A stretch of 64,000 bases of DNA. Source: Rhizobiaceae bacterium (GTDB taxonomy: Bacteria; Pseudomonadota; Alphaproteobacteria; Rhizobiales; Rhizobiaceae). A model generated the notes under the pieces. The model had not been told where the DNA came from. It saw nothing but the letters and a program-made list of their open reading frames with translations, and did not search any database. The stretch spans positions 20,617-84,616 of the forward strand of contig JARGOX010000028.1 in NCBI GenBank assembly GCA_029233925.1. The letters are read 5' to 3'. Of this stretch, positions 36,433 to 47,807 are shown in pieces. Position numbers and translations under genes: made by a program. The number at the start of each line of letters is the position of its first letter. The stretch's first letter is position 1.

Positions 36433-37356
36433 TCAATTTGCCTCTTCCGCTTCAGGATTGCCTGTAAGATTGGCGAAATCAAACAGGTTGCGGTCCATCA
36501 GATGCGAGGGGCGCACATTGGCCAGAGCCCGGATCATGGCATCCTTGCGGCCCGGCATTCTGGTCTCGATATCCGCAATCATCGCCTTCATCGCATTGCG
36601 CTGCAGGCCATCCTGCGAACCGCACAGGTCGCACGGAATAATCGGGAAATTCATTGCGACTGCGAATTTTTCAAGATCATCTTCGGCGCAATAGGCAAGC
36701 GGCCTGCAAACCAGCACATCACCCTCGTCGTTGAGCAATTTGGCGGGCATCGCCGATAGCCGACCGCCGTGGAAGAAATTCATCAGGAAAGTCTCCAGAA
36801 TGTCTTCCCGGTGATGGCCAAGGACCAGAGCGTCACACCCCTCCTCGCGCGCAACGCGATACAGGTGACCACGACGCAGCCGCGAACACAGCGAACAATA
36901 AGTGCTGTTTTCCGGAACCTTCTCCTTCACGATGGAATAGGTATCGCGATATTCGATCCGGTGGGCGATGCCGTGAAAATCCAGAAAATCCGGCAGGATA
37001 TGTTTGGGAAAGTTGGGTTGTCCCTGATCCAGGTTGCAGGCAAGCAGATCAACCGGCAATAGTCCGCGCCACTGCATATCAAGCAGAAGGGCCAGAAGAC
37101 CATAGGAATCCTTGCCGCCCGACAGACCGATCAGCCAGCGCGGCCGGCGACCCTCCACCGGCTCTACCATGCCAAAATCGGCAATGGCCTGTCTGGCCTG
37201 TCTCAGCAGCCTTTTGCGCAATTTGTTGAAGCTGACAGAAGACGGTGCGTTGCGGAACAATGGATGACAGGTCCCGGCAAGATCATCAGTGCCTTGACCA
37301 ACAATCTCCGGCACGGTCGATTGAGACACGCCTGTGCCTGTGTCGTGTATACCCAT
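36433..37356 (-). CDS. ttcA: tRNA 2-thiocytidine(32) synthetase TtcA
   Basis: 307 residues. PP-loop [19 protein letters not shown] near residue 96, then cysteine pairs [13 protein letters not shown] and [14 protein letters not shown] that bind an Fe-S cluster. Adds sulfur to cytidine 32 of certain tRNAs. The track ORF adds 31 residues; ATG 37356 has GAAGGG upstream. N-terminal 45 residues before the conserved start are unusually long. Confidence 0.93.
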   Translation of the reverse strand: MGIHDTGTGVSQSTVPEIVGQGTDDLAGTCHPLFRNAPSSVSFNKLRKRLLRQARQAIADFGMVEPVEGRRPRWLIGLSGGKDSYGLLALLLDMQWRGLLPVDLLACNLDQGQPNFPKHILPDFLDFHGIAHRIEYRDTYSIVKEKVPENSTYCSLCSRLRRGHLYRVAREEGCDALVLGHHREDILETFLMNFFHGGRLSAMPAKLLNDEGDVLVCRPLAYCAEDDLEKFAVAMNFPIIPCDLCGSQDGLQRNAMKAMIADIETRMPGRKDAMIRALANVRPSHLMDRNLFDFANLTGNPEAEEAN

Positions 37357-37428
37357 TGGTCGGCCCTTCATTGTAGCTGCAGCTGTTGATTTGAATGATT
37401 TCCCGTTCCGCCGCAATGGGCCGGATAC

Positions 37429-37459
37429 AAAAAAGCCGCCGGTTTGCACCAGCGGCTTT
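37429..37459 (-). terminator. Rho-independent terminator of rpsD
   Basis: Minus strand: AAAGCCGC (37452-37459), 12-base loop, GCGGCTTT (37432-37439), followed by further T residues (37429-37431). Immediately downstream of the rpsD stop. Confidence 0.9.
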
Positions 37460-37481
37460 CAATCAGTTGAATGCGCTCAAA

Positions 37482-38099
37482 TCAGCGTGAGTAAAACTCG
37501 ACCACCAGATTTGGCTCCATGTGCACCGGATAAGGCACATCCGCGAGCGCAGGAACCCGCACGTAAGTGGCAACCATCTTGTTGTGGTCCACATCAATGT
37601 ATTCAGGAACATCACGCTCGGAAAGCTGCGATGCTTCAAGAACAAAAACCAGCTGCTTGGATTTTTCCCGCACTTCAATCACGTCGCCTGGCTTGCAGCG
37701 GTATGAAGGAATGTTCGTGCGAACGCCGTTGACCGTGACATGGCCATGGTTGACGAACTGACGGGCCGCAAACACGGTCGCGACAAATTTTGCGCGATAG
37801 ACCAGCGCGTCAAGGCGTGATTCCAGAAGACCAATCAGGTTTTCCGGTGTATCGCCCTTCCGGCGGTTTGCTTCATCATAGACCTTGCGGAACTGCTTCT
37901 CACGAATATCGCCGTAGTAGCCCTTCAGCTTCTGCTTTGCACGCAGCTGAACACCGAAGTCGGACAATTTGCCCTTGCGGCGCTGACCATGCTGGCCAGG
38001 ACCGTATTCGCGGCGATTGACAGGAGATTTGGGACGGCCCCAGATGTTTTCGCCCATACGGCGATCAATTTTGTATTTCGAAGAATCGCGCTTACTCAT
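37482..38099 (-). CDS. rpsD: 30S ribosomal protein S4
   Basis: 205 residues. [20 protein letters not shown] at the start, then [21 protein letters not shown], and the S4 RNA-binding domain [23 protein letters not shown] near residues 90-150. A primary 16S rRNA-binding protein that nucleates 30S assembly. Monocistronic, as in other Hyphomicrobiales, with a strong terminator behind it and the murI terminator ahead. Five upstream codons in the track dropped. Confidence 0.98.
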   Translation of the reverse strand: MSKRDSSKYKIDRRMGENIWGRPKSPVNRREYGPGQHGQRRKGKLSDFGVQLRAKQKLKGYYGDIREKQFRKVYDEANRRKGDTPENLIGLLESRLDALVYRAKFVATVFAARQFVNHGHVTVNGVRTNIPSYRCKPGDVIEVREKSKQLVFVLEASQLSERDVPEYIDVDHNKMVATYVRVPALADVPYPVHMEPNLVVEFYSR

Positions 38100-38238
38100 C
38101 GCATTCCCTTTCAAAAAGTTGCACCGATCCGTTCCCGGACCGATTTAAGGAAACGCGCCCTCCTCTGCCGGCTGTTTTTACCGACTGACAGAATATCCAA
38201 CTTTCACATGGAAGCGGTCATTCACGGGACACGTAATT

Positions 38239-38261
38239 AAAAACCGGGCGCAAGCACCCGG
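38239..38261 (-). terminator. Rho-independent terminator of trmJ-murI
   Basis: Minus strand CCGGGTGCTTGCGCCCGG followed by TTTTT (38239-38243), about 36 bases beyond the murI stop. Confidence 0.9.
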
Positions 38262-38296
38262 AGACAGGGCGGATTTAGGTCAATGCGCGTTGATTG

Positions 38297-39091
38297 TCAA
38301 TGGCGCATCTGCTCGGGAGTCAACCCAAAACCGGACATCAGACGCTTTATCGCAAAATCCGGGTCATTCGACGTGAATATAGCCAGATCAGGCGCGTGTG
38401 ACACCAATGGACCCGTTGTTACCAGCGACAGCGCGCGCCGGGCAATGGCCTCTGCCGGGTCCAGCCAATCCACCGGCCAGGGTGCAAGACTTCTGAACAG
38501 ATTGGCAAGAAACGGATAATGCGTACAGGCAAGCACGACAATATCGGTCTTTCGTCCCAGCTTCTCAACAAAACAGGGCATGATCTCAGCCTGTATCGCA
38601 TCGCGTGAAATTTTCTCGCCGCGAATGTATCTTTCCGCCATGCCCGCCAGATTTTCAGACCCCACAAGCCGCACATGGCATCGTGATGCAAAGGATTCGA
38701 TCAGGTCACGCGTATAGGCCCGCCTGACCGTGCCGGGCGTCGCCAGGACACTGACCAGACCAGAACGGGTTCGCTCGGCCGCAGGCTTGATCGCCGGAAC
38801 GGTTCCAACAAATGGCGTATCGGCAAATGCGGAACGCAAAGGTTCAAGAACCAGTGTTGCCGCCGTGTTGCAGGCGATGACACAAAGCGCCGGCCGGAAT
38901 CTGGCAATCAGCTCGGCAAAGAGCGACAGTATCCTTTGTGTCAGCTCCGCCTCTCCCCAATTGCCGTAGGGAAACCCGGCATCGTCGGCAACATAAATGA
39001 AGCGCCGTTCCGGCATGAGCACCCGTGCTTCGCGCAGGACAGTCAACCCGCCGATACCGGAATCAAACACCAGAATGGGTTGCTGGCTCAA
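38297..39091 (-). CDS. murI: Glutamate racemase
   Basis: 264 residues. [15 protein letters not shown], the first catalytic cysteine in [16 protein letters not shown] near residue 73, and the second in [11 protein letters not shown] near residue 185. Makes D-glutamate for peptidoglycan. Its ATG overlaps the trmJ stop by four bases, so translation is coupled. Confidence 0.96.
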   Translation of the reverse strand: MSQQPILVFDSGIGGLTVLREARVLMPERRFIYVADDAGFPYGNWGEAELTQRILSLFAELIARFRPALCVIACNTAATLVLEPLRSAFADTPFVGTVPAIKPAAERTRSGLVSVLATPGTVRRAYTRDLIESFASRCHVRLVGSENLAGMAERYIRGEKISRDAIQAEIMPCFVEKLGRKTDIVVLACTHYPFLANLFRSLAPWPVDWLDPAEAIARRALSLVTTGPLVSHAPDLAIFTSNDPDFAIKRLMSGFGLTPEQMRH

Positions 39092-39930
39092 GGTCGCTCG
39101 TCTCCTTCACTCGGCGCATCCAATGCGTCTGCGTCAGTTGACAATGGCGGTCCGCTACCGCGCGGTCTTTGCCTGCTGTAGAGATCCAGCGAGCGAATGA
39201 CGCCGCGCAGGAGACGCACCTCCGGTTTGAAAAACCCCTGACGGCTCAGGACAGCCCGGAGCGCCTCAACCATTTTGTGTTTCTTCTGCAACGGTCTGAA
39301 ATATCCACGCGCGTCCAGCACTTCCTCCAGATGATCAAAAAGACCCTGCATATCCGCCTTTTCAGCTGGCTGCATGTCCGGACCGCGGAAAGCGGTTTCA
39401 TTTTCGTGAGCAAGCCCGGTTTTCAGCCATTCATAGGACATCAGCAAGACCGCCTGGGCAATGTTCAGCGAAGCAAACGCCGGGTTGACCGGAAAAGTGA
39501 CAATTTCATCCGCCAGGCTGACCTCTTCATTTTCCAGTCCCCAGCGTTCACGTCCATACAAAATGCCGCATTTCTGTCCCGAATCAAAACGACTGCGCAG
39601 TGCCACAGCGGCCTCAACCGGACCACGCACGGGCTTGAAGCCGTCACGCACACGCGCTGTCGTTGCCAGAACGAAATTCAGATCCGAAATGGCATCTTCC
39701 AAAGTGTCAAAGACGCGCGCACCCTCAATAACGTGATCCGCCCTGCTCGCTGCAGCCTGTGCCTTGGCATTGGGCCAGCCGTCTCGCGGCTTGACCAGAC
39801 GCAATTCGGACAGTCCGAAATTGGCCATTGCCCGCGCGACCATGCCAATATTCTCGCCCAGTTGCGGCTCCACGAGAATCACCGCAGGCCCTTCTGTCAT
39901 CAATGTTCGTAATTTGTCCGTGCCTGCCAT
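39088..39930 (-). CDS. trmJ: tRNA/rRNA 2'-O-methyltransferase, TrmJ type (SPOUT)
   Basis: 280 residues of the SpoU/TrmH knotted methyltransferase family: [37 protein letters not shown] and [21 protein letters not shown] (SAM-binding knot). C-terminal helical extension as in TrmJ, which methylates position 32 of tRNAs. Both this enzyme and TtcA encoded nearby act at tRNA position 32. Forms an operon with murI. Confidence 0.92.
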   Translation of the reverse strand: MAGTDKLRTLMTEGPAVILVEPQLGENIGMVARAMANFGLSELRLVKPRDGWPNAKAQAAASRADHVIEGARVFDTLEDAISDLNFVLATTARVRDGFKPVRGPVEAAVALRSRFDSGQKCGILYGRERWGLENEEVSLADEIVTFPVNPAFASLNIAQAVLLMSYEWLKTGLAHENETAFRGPDMQPAEKADMQGLFDHLEEVLDARGYFRPLQKKHKMVEALRAVLSRQGFFKPEVRLLRGVIRSLDLYSRQRPRGSGPPLSTDADALDAPSEGDERP

Positions 39931-40061
39931 CTGTTCCGTCCACTTGACCGTCTGCCTGCCCGTTCACTGCCATATTCACAAGGCGCAGGAAAGGCGACAC
40001 CCCTTCGAATTTTGTCAAAATTGTCCGTCAGATGGCCTCAATGCACAGGCGTTGCGCATTG

Positions 40062-40976
40062 TCAGGCAGGTTTGTCGGCAAGCCAAGCGCGCACCAAAGC
40101 GGCGACGGCTTCCGGCTTCTCATGTAAAATCCAGTGCCCGGCGCCTGGGACCTTTTTGACAGTGAGGTCACTGCAAAAGCGATCAAGCCCCTCCATACAG
40201 ACCGGACGCAGCGCCTCATCGAGGTCCCCCCACAAGACAAGGTGCGGCACATGCACGGACATCGCTGCCTGCGGTATAGACAGGATCGGCAGTTTGCCTT
40301 CGAGTTCCGAAGCAGACAGATCTACAGGTGGCACGATAATGGGTGACGCCCGATACCAGTGCAACATCGTGTCCATCGCGCCTTCCGCACTCCAGGCCCG
40401 CAGGTAATCGGCTTTTGCTTCTGCGCTCATCCATGCGGTGGTTGAGAACCCTGCAATCATGTTGAGCGTGCGCGCATAATTGTCCCGGCTCATCAGTTCG
40501 GTGGAATTCCTGCGCCGCAAAGTGGTCATATATTGACTGGCGGCGCGCTGATCCGGGTCGTCGATAATGGCTTTTTGGAATGTATAGGGATGAACACCAT
40601 TTGCCACGATCAGCGCTTTCAGCCTTTCGGCAAAACCGAATGCATAGGCATAGGCGACAGCCGTTCCCCAATCATGGCCAAACAGCACAAATGGCTGATC
40701 TGGACTCAGATGATCTGCAAGTGCGGCAACATCCTCCACCAGATAGCGCGTCTGATAGGCCTCGACACTGGTTGGTTTGAACGATTCGGCAAATCCGCGC
40801 TGGTCAGGCGCCACGACGTGATATTCCTCTGCGAGCAGGGGCATGAGATCGCGCCAGGCGCCCCAATATTCCGGAAAACCGTGCAGGCACAGGATCAGCG
40901 GTTTCGAAGGGTCACCCATCTGCACATAATGGATGCGGCGCCTGCCGTCGTCAAAAAAGTCCGATTTGAATTCCAT
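40062..40976 (-). CDS. Alpha/beta hydrolase, epoxide-hydrolase-like
   Basis: 304 residues. [15 protein letters not shown] (oxyanion HGxP), nucleophile aspartate in [16 protein letters not shown] near residue 107, and [12 protein letters not shown] with the histidine. The aspartate nucleophile rather than serine points to epoxide hydrolase or haloalkane dehalogenase; the HGFP and cap-domain tyrosines favour epoxide hydrolase. Substrate unknown. ATG 40976 chosen; the 43-residue track extension is not conserved-looking. Confidence 0.9.
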   Translation of the reverse strand: MEFKSDFFDDGRRRIHYVQMGDPSKPLILCLHGFPEYWGAWRDLMPLLAEEYHVVAPDQRGFAESFKPTSVEAYQTRYLVEDVAALADHLSPDQPFVLFGHDWGTAVAYAYAFGFAERLKALIVANGVHPYTFQKAIIDDPDQRAASQYMTTLRRRNSTELMSRDNYARTLNMIAGFSTTAWMSAEAKADYLRAWSAEGAMDTMLHWYRASPIIVPPVDLSASELEGKLPILSIPQAAMSVHVPHLVLWGDLDEALRPVCMEGLDRFCSDLTVKKVPGAGHWILHEKPEAVAALVRAWLADKPA

Positions 40977-41161
40977 GGCGACACACTCGTCAAAAGGGGC
41001 AGGAGCCGGGTGAAAATAAACAATATTGGCAGTTTGCCCGTATAATACGAAATCGCAAGGGCGGGCACCTTTGCCTTGGCGCAACACAATGGTATAGGAG
41101 CGCAAACTTCACTAAAGTCCAGCGGGCGCGAGGCCCATTCCATTCAAAACGAGGCACTTCA

Positions 41162-42376
41162 ATGGCAAAAATCAAGGTCGAAAATCCGGTCGTCGAACTC
41201 GATGGCGACGAGATGACCAGAATCATCTGGCAATTCATCAAGGAAAAACTGATCCACCCCTATCTCGACATTGATCTGAAATATTACGATCTGGGCATGG
41301 AATCGCGTGATGCATCCGATGACCAGATCACCATTGATGCAGCCAATGCCATCAAGAAGTACGGTGTCGGTATCAAATGCGCGACAATCACGCCGGATGA
41401 AGACCGTGTCGAAGAATTCGGTCTGAAAAAAATGTGGCGTTCTCCCAACGGAACGATCCGCAACATCCTCGGCGGCGTCATCTTTCGCGAACCGATCATC
41501 TGCAAAAACGTTCCGCGGCTGGTTCCCGGCTGGACAAAGCCTGTTATCGTTGGCCGCCACGCCTTTGGTGATCAGTACCGGGCAACGGATTTCAGATTTC
41601 CCGGCAAGGGAAAGCTGACCATGAAATTTGTCGGTGAAGACGGTGCGGAAATAGAACATGAAATTTACGATGCACCTGCCGCCGGCATTGCCATGGGCAT
41701 GTACAATCTCGACAAGTCGATCGAAGATTTTGCCCGCGCATCGTTGAATTACGGCCTGCAGCGCAAGGTCCCTGTCTACCTTTCAACGAAGAACACCATC
41801 CTCAAAGTCTATGACGGACGTTTCAAGGATATTTTCCAGGAAATCTATGAGGCGGAATTCCTTGATTCGTTCAAGGAAGCCGGCATCACCTACGAACATC
41901 GTCTCATCGATGACATGGTTGCCTCGAACCTGAAATGGTCCGGCGGTTATGTATGGGCCTGCAAGAACTACGACGGCGACGTACAGTCCGACACTGTGGC
42001 ACAGGGATTTGGCTCACTTGGTCTCATGACCTCTGTGCTGATGACTCCGGATGGAAAGATCGTTGAAGCCGAAGCTGCCCATGGCACAGTAACCCGTCAC
42101 TTCCGCCAGCATGAAAAGGGTGAGGAAACATCAACCAATTCCATTGCCTCGATCTTTGCCTGGACCCGCGGATTGGCGCATCGCGCCAAATTGGACAGCA
42201 ATGACGAATTGGCACGGTTCGCACAGACACTGGAAGACGTCTGCGTAGCAACAGTTGAGAGTGGCCACATGACCAAGGATCTGGCGCTGCTGATCGGTCC
42301 GGACCAGCCTTGGCTGTCCACCATCGGCTTCCTGGACAAGGTTGATGAAAACCTCGGAAAAGCCATGGCGGCCTGA
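41162..42376 (+). CDS. icd: Isocitrate dehydrogenase (NADP+)
   Basis: 404 residues of the eukaryote-like homodimeric NADP-IDH type: [37 protein letters not shown] (isocitrate-binding serine and arginines), [20 protein letters not shown] and [16 protein letters not shown] for NADP. TCA-cycle conversion of isocitrate to 2-oxoglutarate. Convergent with alaS across a shared terminator. Confidence 0.97.
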   Translation: MAKIKVENPVVELDGDEMTRIIWQFIKEKLIHPYLDIDLKYYDLGMESRDASDDQITIDAANAIKKYGVGIKCATITPDEDRVEEFGLKKMWRSPNGTIRNILGGVIFREPIICKNVPRLVPGWTKPVIVGRHAFGDQYRATDFRFPGKGKLTMKFVGEDGAEIEHEIYDAPAAGIAMGMYNLDKSIEDFARASLNYGLQRKVPVYLSTKNTILKVYDGRFKDIFQEIYEAEFLDSFKEAGITYEHRLIDDMVASNLKWSGGYVWACKNYDGDVQSDTVAQGFGSLGLMTSVLMTPDGKIVEAEAAHGTVTRHFRQHEKGEETSTNSIASIFAWTRGLAHRAKLDSNDELARFAQTLEDVCVATVESGHMTKDLALLIGPDQPWLSTIGFLDKVDENLGKAMAA

Positions 42377-42400
42377 TTACAGGTATCTGTTCCAAGCTAA

Positions 42401-42430
42401 AAAAAGCCCCGGTCTGTGCCGGGGCTTTTT
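42401..42430. terminator. Bidirectional terminator between icd and alaS
   Basis: AAAAAGCCCCGG, loop TCTGTG, CCGGGGCTTTTT. A perfect 12-bp stem with an A-run on one side and T-run on the other, so it can serve both convergent genes. Confidence 0.95.
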
Positions 42431-42450
42431 CGTTTGAACAATAAAATGTC

Positions 42451-45108
42451 CTAACCGGCGATTTGAGTGGCAACCGCTTCGATGGCTTCGTCAGCCTTGC
42501 TGCCGTCCGGTCCGCCTGCCTGCGCCATATCAGGCCGTCCGCCGCCGCCCTTGCCGCCAAGTGCGGCTGAAGCAACGCGCACCAGATCAACGGCGCTGAA
42601 GCGCTCTGTCAGATCCGCCGTGACGGCAACCACGACGCTGGCCTTGCCATCTTCTGAAACATTGATCAGCGTTACGACACCCGAGCCAATAGTGGTTTTG
42701 GCCTCATCGGCAAGCCCTTTCAGATCGCGCGGTTCAACACCCGGCACCGATTTGCCAAGAAATTTGATGCCGGCGATTTCGCGGGTCTCGTCAACACCTT
42801 CCGTGCCACCGCCCATCGCCAGTTTCTTTTTCAACTCACCGATTTCGCGTTCCAGCCTCTTGCGCTCATCCATTAGGGTTTCAACGCGTGCAACCACTTC
42901 GCCTGGCTGAACGCGCAGTGAAGAGGCCAGTGCTTTGACGCGATTATCCTGTTGCGAAAGATAATCAAGGGCCGCATCACCCGTCAGGGCTTCAAGCCGG
43001 CGTACGCCTGAACCAACGGCACTCTCGTCGATAATATGCACGAGGCCAATGTCTCCGGTCGCACGCACATGCGTCCCGCCACACAATTCAACCGAATAGG
43101 TTCTGCCCTGTTTTTCGCCGTGCAATGCGGTTCCCATGGAGACCACGCGCACCTCATCACCATATTTTTCACCAAACAGCGCCATGGCACCCTCGGCCCT
43201 GGCGTCATCAACGCCCATCAACCGTGTGGTTACAGCACTGTTCTGCAGGACCATTTCATTGGCTATTTTCTCAACAGCTGCCATCTCTTCAGCGCTCACC
43301 GGCTTGGGATGGGAAATGTCAAAGCGCAAGCGATCCGGTGCGACAAGCGAGCCCTTTTGCGCCACATGGGTTCCAAGTGTTTCACGCAGTGCTTCATGCA
43401 GCAGATGGGTTGCTGAATGATTGGCACGCAAATGGCTGCGACGCTGATGATCAACCGTGAGGATGACTTCGGCTCCGGACTTGATGACACCTTCTTCCAC
43501 GGTGCCAATATGAACGAAAAGCCCCTCACCCTTTTTCAAGGTATTGGTGACATTGATCCGCACACCGTCACCGGCGATGATCCCCGTATCACCCATCTGA
43601 CCACCGGACTCGCCATAAAAGGGTGTCTGGTTGACGATGAGCTGTACCGTATCTCCGCGCCCTGCTTGTGCCACTTCCGCGCCGTCTACAACAATGGCTT
43701 CGACAATCCCCTCGGCCTGTTCGGTATCGTAGCCGAGGAATTCGGTTGTTCCCAAGCGATCCTGCAGTTCCAGCCAGATGGTATCGGTTGCAGCGTCACC
43801 CGATCCGGACCAATTGGCACGGGCCTCGCTTTTCTGGCGCTCCATGGCTGCCTTGAAGCCGGCATCGTCCACGGTGATTCCGCGCTGCCGGAGCGCATCC
43901 TGTGTCAGGTCGAGCGGAAAACCGTAGGTATCATAGAGCTTGAAGGCGGTCTCGCCATTGAGTTCATCGCCCTTGCCCATGCTGACGGTTGCTTCTGAAA
44001 GCAGGCCAAGGCCCCGCTCAAGCGTTTTTCCAAACCGTGTTTCTTCAAGTTTCAATGTCTCGGAAATAAGCGCTTCGGCGCGCACGAGCTCCGGATAGGC
44101 CCGCCCCATCTGGGCAATCAGCGATGGCAAAAGCTTCCACATAAGCGGTTCGCGGGCCCCCAGCATCTGTGCATGGCGCATGGCACGCCGCATGATACGA
44201 CGCAGCACGTATCCACGTCCCTCATTGGACGGAAGAACGCCATCGGCGATCAGAAAGGACGATGAGCGCAAATGGTCCGCAATCACCCGGTGGCTTGCCC
44301 GTGCCTTGCCTTCTGCCCTGACGCCGGTGAATTCCACAGAGGCATTGATCAGCGCCTGAAACAGGTCGATTTCATAATTGTCATGTTTGCCCTGAAGCAG
44401 CGCTGCAACTCGTTCCAGCCCCATACCGGTGTCAATGGAAGGCCGCGGCAGGTCAATGCGCAAATCCTTTGTCTGCTGTTCGTATTGCATGAACACCAAA
44501 TTCCAGATCTCGATGAACCGGTCACCATCCTCACCGGGAGATCCTGGAGGACCACCCTCGATCGTGTCGCCATGATCATAGAATATCTCGGAACAGGGAC
44601 CACAGGGCCCGGTATCACCCATGGCCCAGAAATTGTCGCTGGTGGGAATGCGGATGATCCGGTCATCGGGCAGTCCGGCAATTTTCTTCCACAGGTCAAA
44701 TGCCTCGTCATCCGTATGATAGACGGTGACAAGCAGGCGCTTCCGGTCGATGCCGAATTCACCCGTGATCAGTTTCCAGGCCAGTTCGATCGCCTCAGCC
44801 TTGAAATAATCGCCGAATGAAAAATTGCCCAGCATTTCGAAGAATGTATGGTGGCGCACCGTATAGCCGACATTGTCGAGATCATTGTGCTTGCCGCCTG
44901 CCCGGACACATTTTTGCGCCGTCGTCGCACGCGTATAGGGTCTGTGCTCCAGCCCGGTAAAAACATTCTTGAACTGGACCATGCCGGCATTGGTGAACAT
45001 CAATGTCGGATCATTGCGTGGCACCAGCGGGCTTGAGGCAACGATCTCGTGTCCATTCTTGCCGAAATAGTCGAGAAATGCCGACCTGATGTCGTTAACG
45101 CCACTCAT
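42451..45108 (-). CDS. alaS: Alanyl-tRNA synthetase
   Basis: 885 residues. [20 protein letters not shown], class II catalytic core with motif [17 protein letters not shown], editing domain with [19 protein letters not shown] and [13 protein letters not shown] zinc-type motif, then the DHHA1 C-domain ([12 protein letters not shown]). The 943-residue track ORF includes 58 upstream codons that extend into the recA terminator; ATG 45108 with AAAGGGC is the family start. Directly downstream of recA, the usual rhizobial order. Confidence 0.97.
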   Translation of the reverse strand: MSGVNDIRSAFLDYFGKNGHEIVASSPLVPRNDPTLMFTNAGMVQFKNVFTGLEHRPYTRATTAQKCVRAGGKHNDLDNVGYTVRHHTFFEMLGNFSFGDYFKAEAIELAWKLITGEFGIDRKRLLVTVYHTDDEAFDLWKKIAGLPDDRIIRIPTSDNFWAMGDTGPCGPCSEIFYDHGDTIEGGPPGSPGEDGDRFIEIWNLVFMQYEQQTKDLRIDLPRPSIDTGMGLERVAALLQGKHDNYEIDLFQALINASVEFTGVRAEGKARASHRVIADHLRSSSFLIADGVLPSNEGRGYVLRRIMRRAMRHAQMLGAREPLMWKLLPSLIAQMGRAYPELVRAEALISETLKLEETRFGKTLERGLGLLSEATVSMGKGDELNGETAFKLYDTYGFPLDLTQDALRQRGITVDDAGFKAAMERQKSEARANWSGSGDAATDTIWLELQDRLGTTEFLGYDTEQAEGIVEAIVVDGAEVAQAGRGDTVQLIVNQTPFYGESGGQMGDTGIIAGDGVRINVTNTLKKGEGLFVHIGTVEEGVIKSGAEVILTVDHQRRSHLRANHSATHLLHEALRETLGTHVAQKGSLVAPDRLRFDISHPKPVSAEEMAAVEKIANEMVLQNSAVTTRLMGVDDARAEGAMALFGEKYGDEVRVVSMGTALHGEKQGRTYSVELCGGTHVRATGDIGLVHIIDESAVGSGVRRLEALTGDAALDYLSQQDNRVKALASSLRVQPGEVVARVETLMDERKRLEREIGELKKKLAMGGGTEGVDETREIAGIKFLGKSVPGVEPRDLKGLADEAKTTIGSGVVTLINVSEDGKASVVVAVTADLTERFSAVDLVRVASAALGGKGGGGRPDMAQAGGPDGSKADEAIEAVATQIAG

Positions 45109-45253
45109 GATACGCCCTTTGATATGGTTTTTAGCGGACCGTTGCCGGTTCCGGCAGCGGACAATCCTTTCGGCTTTTATCGCTCCCATGCGGGACTGTC
45201 CAGACAGTCTTGATTTCTGCCACGCGGTTGGATCGCGACAGCCGATACCATTG

Positions 45254-45296
45254 TCAAAAACAATGGTCGGCAACATCTTCAAATGCTGCCGACCAT
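45254..45296 (-). terminator. Rho-independent terminator of recA
   Basis: Minus strand ATGGTCGGCA...CAT, short loop, ATG...TGCCGACCAT, then TGTTTTTG. Located about 55 bases after the recA stop. Confidence 0.88.
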
Positions 45297-45350
45297 CATT
45301 CAGATCGCGGGTGGTTTTATAAAAACCGATATCGACGAATAGGAGCCGTC

Positions 45351-46424
45351 CTATGCCTCGGCGGCATCATCCGGGCCTGTATCTTCCAGCAGCTTTTCGG
45401 CAATCAGGCCGGCATTCTGCCGCAAGGCCAGCTCAATCTCATCTGCCAGAACAGGATTTTCCCGCAGGAATGTCTTGGAGTTTTCGCGGCCCTGCCCCAG
45501 ACGTTGGCTATTATAGGAGAACCAGGCACCAGACTTCTCCACAATGCCGGCCTTGACGCCAAGGTCGATCAGTTCGCCAACCTTGGAAACACCTTCGCCA
45601 TACATGATGTCGAACTCCACCTGCTTGAAAGGCGGCGCCAGTTTGTTCTTGACGACTTTGATGCGTGTCTGATTGCCGACCACTTCGTCGCGGTCCTTGA
45701 CTGCACCGATCCGCCGGATATCAAGACGAACAGAAGCATAGAATTTCAGCGCATTGCCGCCCGTCGTGGTTTCGGGGGACCCAAACATCACACCAATTTT
45801 CATGCGGATCTGGTTGATGAAAATGACCATGCAATTGGATTTCGAAATCGAAGCGGTCAGTTTTCGCAAAGCCTGACTCATCAGGCGCGCCTGCAGGCCC
45901 GGAAGGGAATCACCCATCTCACCTTCGATTTCAGCGCGTGGCGTCAGTGCCGCAACCGAGTCGATAACCAGAACATCAATAGCACCGGAGCGAACAAGCG
46001 TATCGGTAATTTCAAGCGCCTGCTCCCCCGTATCGGGCTGTGAAATCAGCAGACTCTCAAGGTCGACGCCCAGCTTGCGGGCATAGATCGGATCCAGTGC
46101 GTGTTCCGCATCAATAAATCCGCAGATACCCCCCACCTTCTGTGCTTCAGCAATGGTATGCAGGGCCATTGTCGTCTTGCCTGAACTTTCAGGTCCGTAA
46201 ATCTCAATGACGCGTCCCTTTGGCAGGCCGCCGACACCGAGAGCAATATCGAGCCCGAGCGATCCGGTCGAAATGGTTTCAATCTCGACAATATTTTCAT
46301 TGGAGCCGAGCTTCATGATCGAGCCCTTGCCGAATGCCCGCTCTATCTGAGAGAGCGCTGCGTCGAGTGCCTTGCCTTTGTCCACCGATTTTTCCTCTAC
46401 GAGCCGCAATGAATTCTGAGCCAT
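45351..46424 (-). CDS. recA: Recombinase RecA
   Basis: 357 residues. Walker [48 protein letters not shown] with loop L1/L2 regions, and an acidic C terminus ([11 protein letters not shown]). Strand exchange and LexA co-protease. ATG 46424 with AAAGGTGG upstream; the track's extra three codons start at GTG. A LexA-like box lies about 60 bases upstream, consistent with SOS control. Confidence 0.98.
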   Translation of the reverse strand: MAQNSLRLVEEKSVDKGKALDAALSQIERAFGKGSIMKLGSNENIVEIETISTGSLGLDIALGVGGLPKGRVIEIYGPESSGKTTMALHTIAEAQKVGGICGFIDAEHALDPIYARKLGVDLESLLISQPDTGEQALEITDTLVRSGAIDVLVIDSVAALTPRAEIEGEMGDSLPGLQARLMSQALRKLTASISKSNCMVIFINQIRMKIGVMFGSPETTTGGNALKFYASVRLDIRRIGAVKDRDEVVGNQTRIKVVKNKLAPPFKQVEFDIMYGEGVSKVGELIDLGVKAGIVEKSGAWFSYNSQRLGQGRENSKTFLRENPVLADEIELALRQNAGLIAEKLLEDTGPDDAAEA

Positions 46425-46836
46425 TTTGTCCACCTTTAGGTTATATGGGCACCGCAGGCAATGAAAGCCGCTTGCGAAGTTTGTACTCTATTTGTTCTAA
46501 AATTGCAATAGGCATCTAAGAATATGAAAAAAATGAGGAATTAATGGAGTGTTCTATTTTTGTTTTCCGCAGAGAGTTTAACTCAGCGTCTGGAGGAACA
46601 GCACACAAGCAGCAAACAAAGCGAAAATCTCTGCCCAAGCGATTCGCCTTCTGTGCGCTTGAGCACTTCAGGCCAGACCTGCAGTCGGCCTTTCAAATGT
46701 GTTCTTCAGCCGCTTCGCACCTGCCTTGCAGTGCAGCCAAATTGTAAAACCACCGTTCTTGGCTTAAGCCATGATTGGGTTCATTGGAACATGCCAAGCC
46801 CCGACAGAAAAGGCCTCCCAATATGACTTGGTATTC
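46425..46836. other. Divergent spacer between recA and psuK
   Basis: 412 bases. Holds the recA promoter with a LexA-like box at 46483-46497 and a second weaker match (GTTC-N7-GTTT, 46551-46565). I see no credible ORF; the 46544-46747 plus-strand ORF looks random. Confidence 0.5.
46483..46497 (-). promoter_or_regulatory. LexA (SOS) box, near-consensus
   Basis: GTACTCTATTTGTTC on the plus strand equals GTTC-N7-GTTC except for one base (GTAC). Alphaproteobacterial LexA binds GTTC-N7-GTTC direct repeats, and recA is its classic target. Confidence 0.65.
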
Positions 46837-47775
46837 ATGACACGTTTTCTTGTTGTTGGCGGCGCGCATATGGACAGACGCGCACGGATAAGCGGGACGA
46901 CCATTGCCGGTGCGAGCAACCCCGGAAAATGGCAGGACGAGCCTGGTGGCGGCGGCTTTAATGCTGCCCGCAATCTTGCTGCCCTTGGCAATCTTGTGAC
47001 CATGGTCTGCGTTCGAGGCGGCGATGCCACCGGACAGTTGGTTGAAAACGCCGCGGAAGCGGCCGGCATCAACGATCTTGCGCAGGTCTTTCTGGATCGC
47101 GCCACGCCAAGCTATTCGGCTATTCTGGAGCATAGCGGTGATCTGGTGATCGCCGTGGCCGACATGGAACTTTATGATCTTTTTTCCCGCCGTATGTTGT
47201 CTCGCAAGTCGATTCGCCACGCCATTGCAGATTGTGACGCCATCCTGTGTGACGCCAATCTGCCGGCTGATACGCTGTTGGCCCTCAGTGAAAGTGCAGT
47301 CCGGGAAAACAAGCCCCTTGCCGCCATTGCAATCTCACCGGCAAAAGTCGGCAGGCTTGCAGGCATATTTGAACATCTGACCGCACTTTTCCTGAACCGG
47401 GCAGAAGCAGCAGCTGTTTGCGGTGAAACCGTCTCATCCGATCTGTGGCCGCAGGGGCTGAGAGCCCAAGGGATCAAGCGGGCGGTGATTACTCGTGGTG
47501 CACAACCGGTATTGGGTTTTGAAGAAAACCGGATCTTCGAAATTTCGCCACCCGAGATCGAGGCCCTCGTCGACGTGACAGGCGCCGGCGATGCCCTTGC
47601 AGCTGCCACCATGCACGCTCTGGCCAACGGAATTGAGTTTTGTGATGCCGTACGCTTCGGCATTGCGGCGGCCCGGATCACCGTTCAATCACCTCATGCC
47701 TCTCCTCCGGATTTGAATAGTCAGACACTTCATGCCGCTTTCGCGCTTGTCCCCGAAGCCGTTTTTCTGTCATGA
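46837..47775 (+). CDS. psuK: PfkB-family sugar kinase, probable pseudouridine kinase
   Basis: 312 residues. MTRFLVVGGAHMDRRARISG start, GGGGFNAARNLAALG glycine-rich motif 1 and DVTGAGDALAAATMHALANG, PfkB motif 2 with the catalytic aspartate. On its own the substrate would be open; the adjacent pseudouridine-5'-phosphate glycosidase gene makes pseudouridine kinase the likely function. ATG 46837 rather than the track start 22 codons upstream. Confidence 0.9.
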   Translation: MTRFLVVGGAHMDRRARISGTTIAGASNPGKWQDEPGGGGFNAARNLAALGNLVTMVCVRGGDATGQLVENAAEAAGINDLAQVFLDRATPSYSAILEHSGDLVIAVADMELYDLFSRRMLSRKSIRHAIADCDAILCDANLPADTLLALSESAVRENKPLAAIAISPAKVGRLAGIFEHLTALFLNRAEAAAVCGETVSSDLWPQGLRAQGIKRAVITRGAQPVLGFEENRIFEISPPEIEALVDVTGAGDALAAATMHALANGIEFCDAVRFGIAAARITVQSPHASPPDLNSQTLHAAFALVPEAVFLS

Positions 47776-47807
47776 GAACCCGACAAACCAGCCCCATCAG
47801 GACGACC

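Noticed and set aside
45109-45282. 58-codon N-terminal extension of alaS
   Set aside because: It runs back into the recA terminator hairpin and is absent from the family; a ribosome binding site lies before the internal ATG.
45210-46043. 277-codon plus-strand ORF
   Set aside because: Antisense to recA, and no family features.
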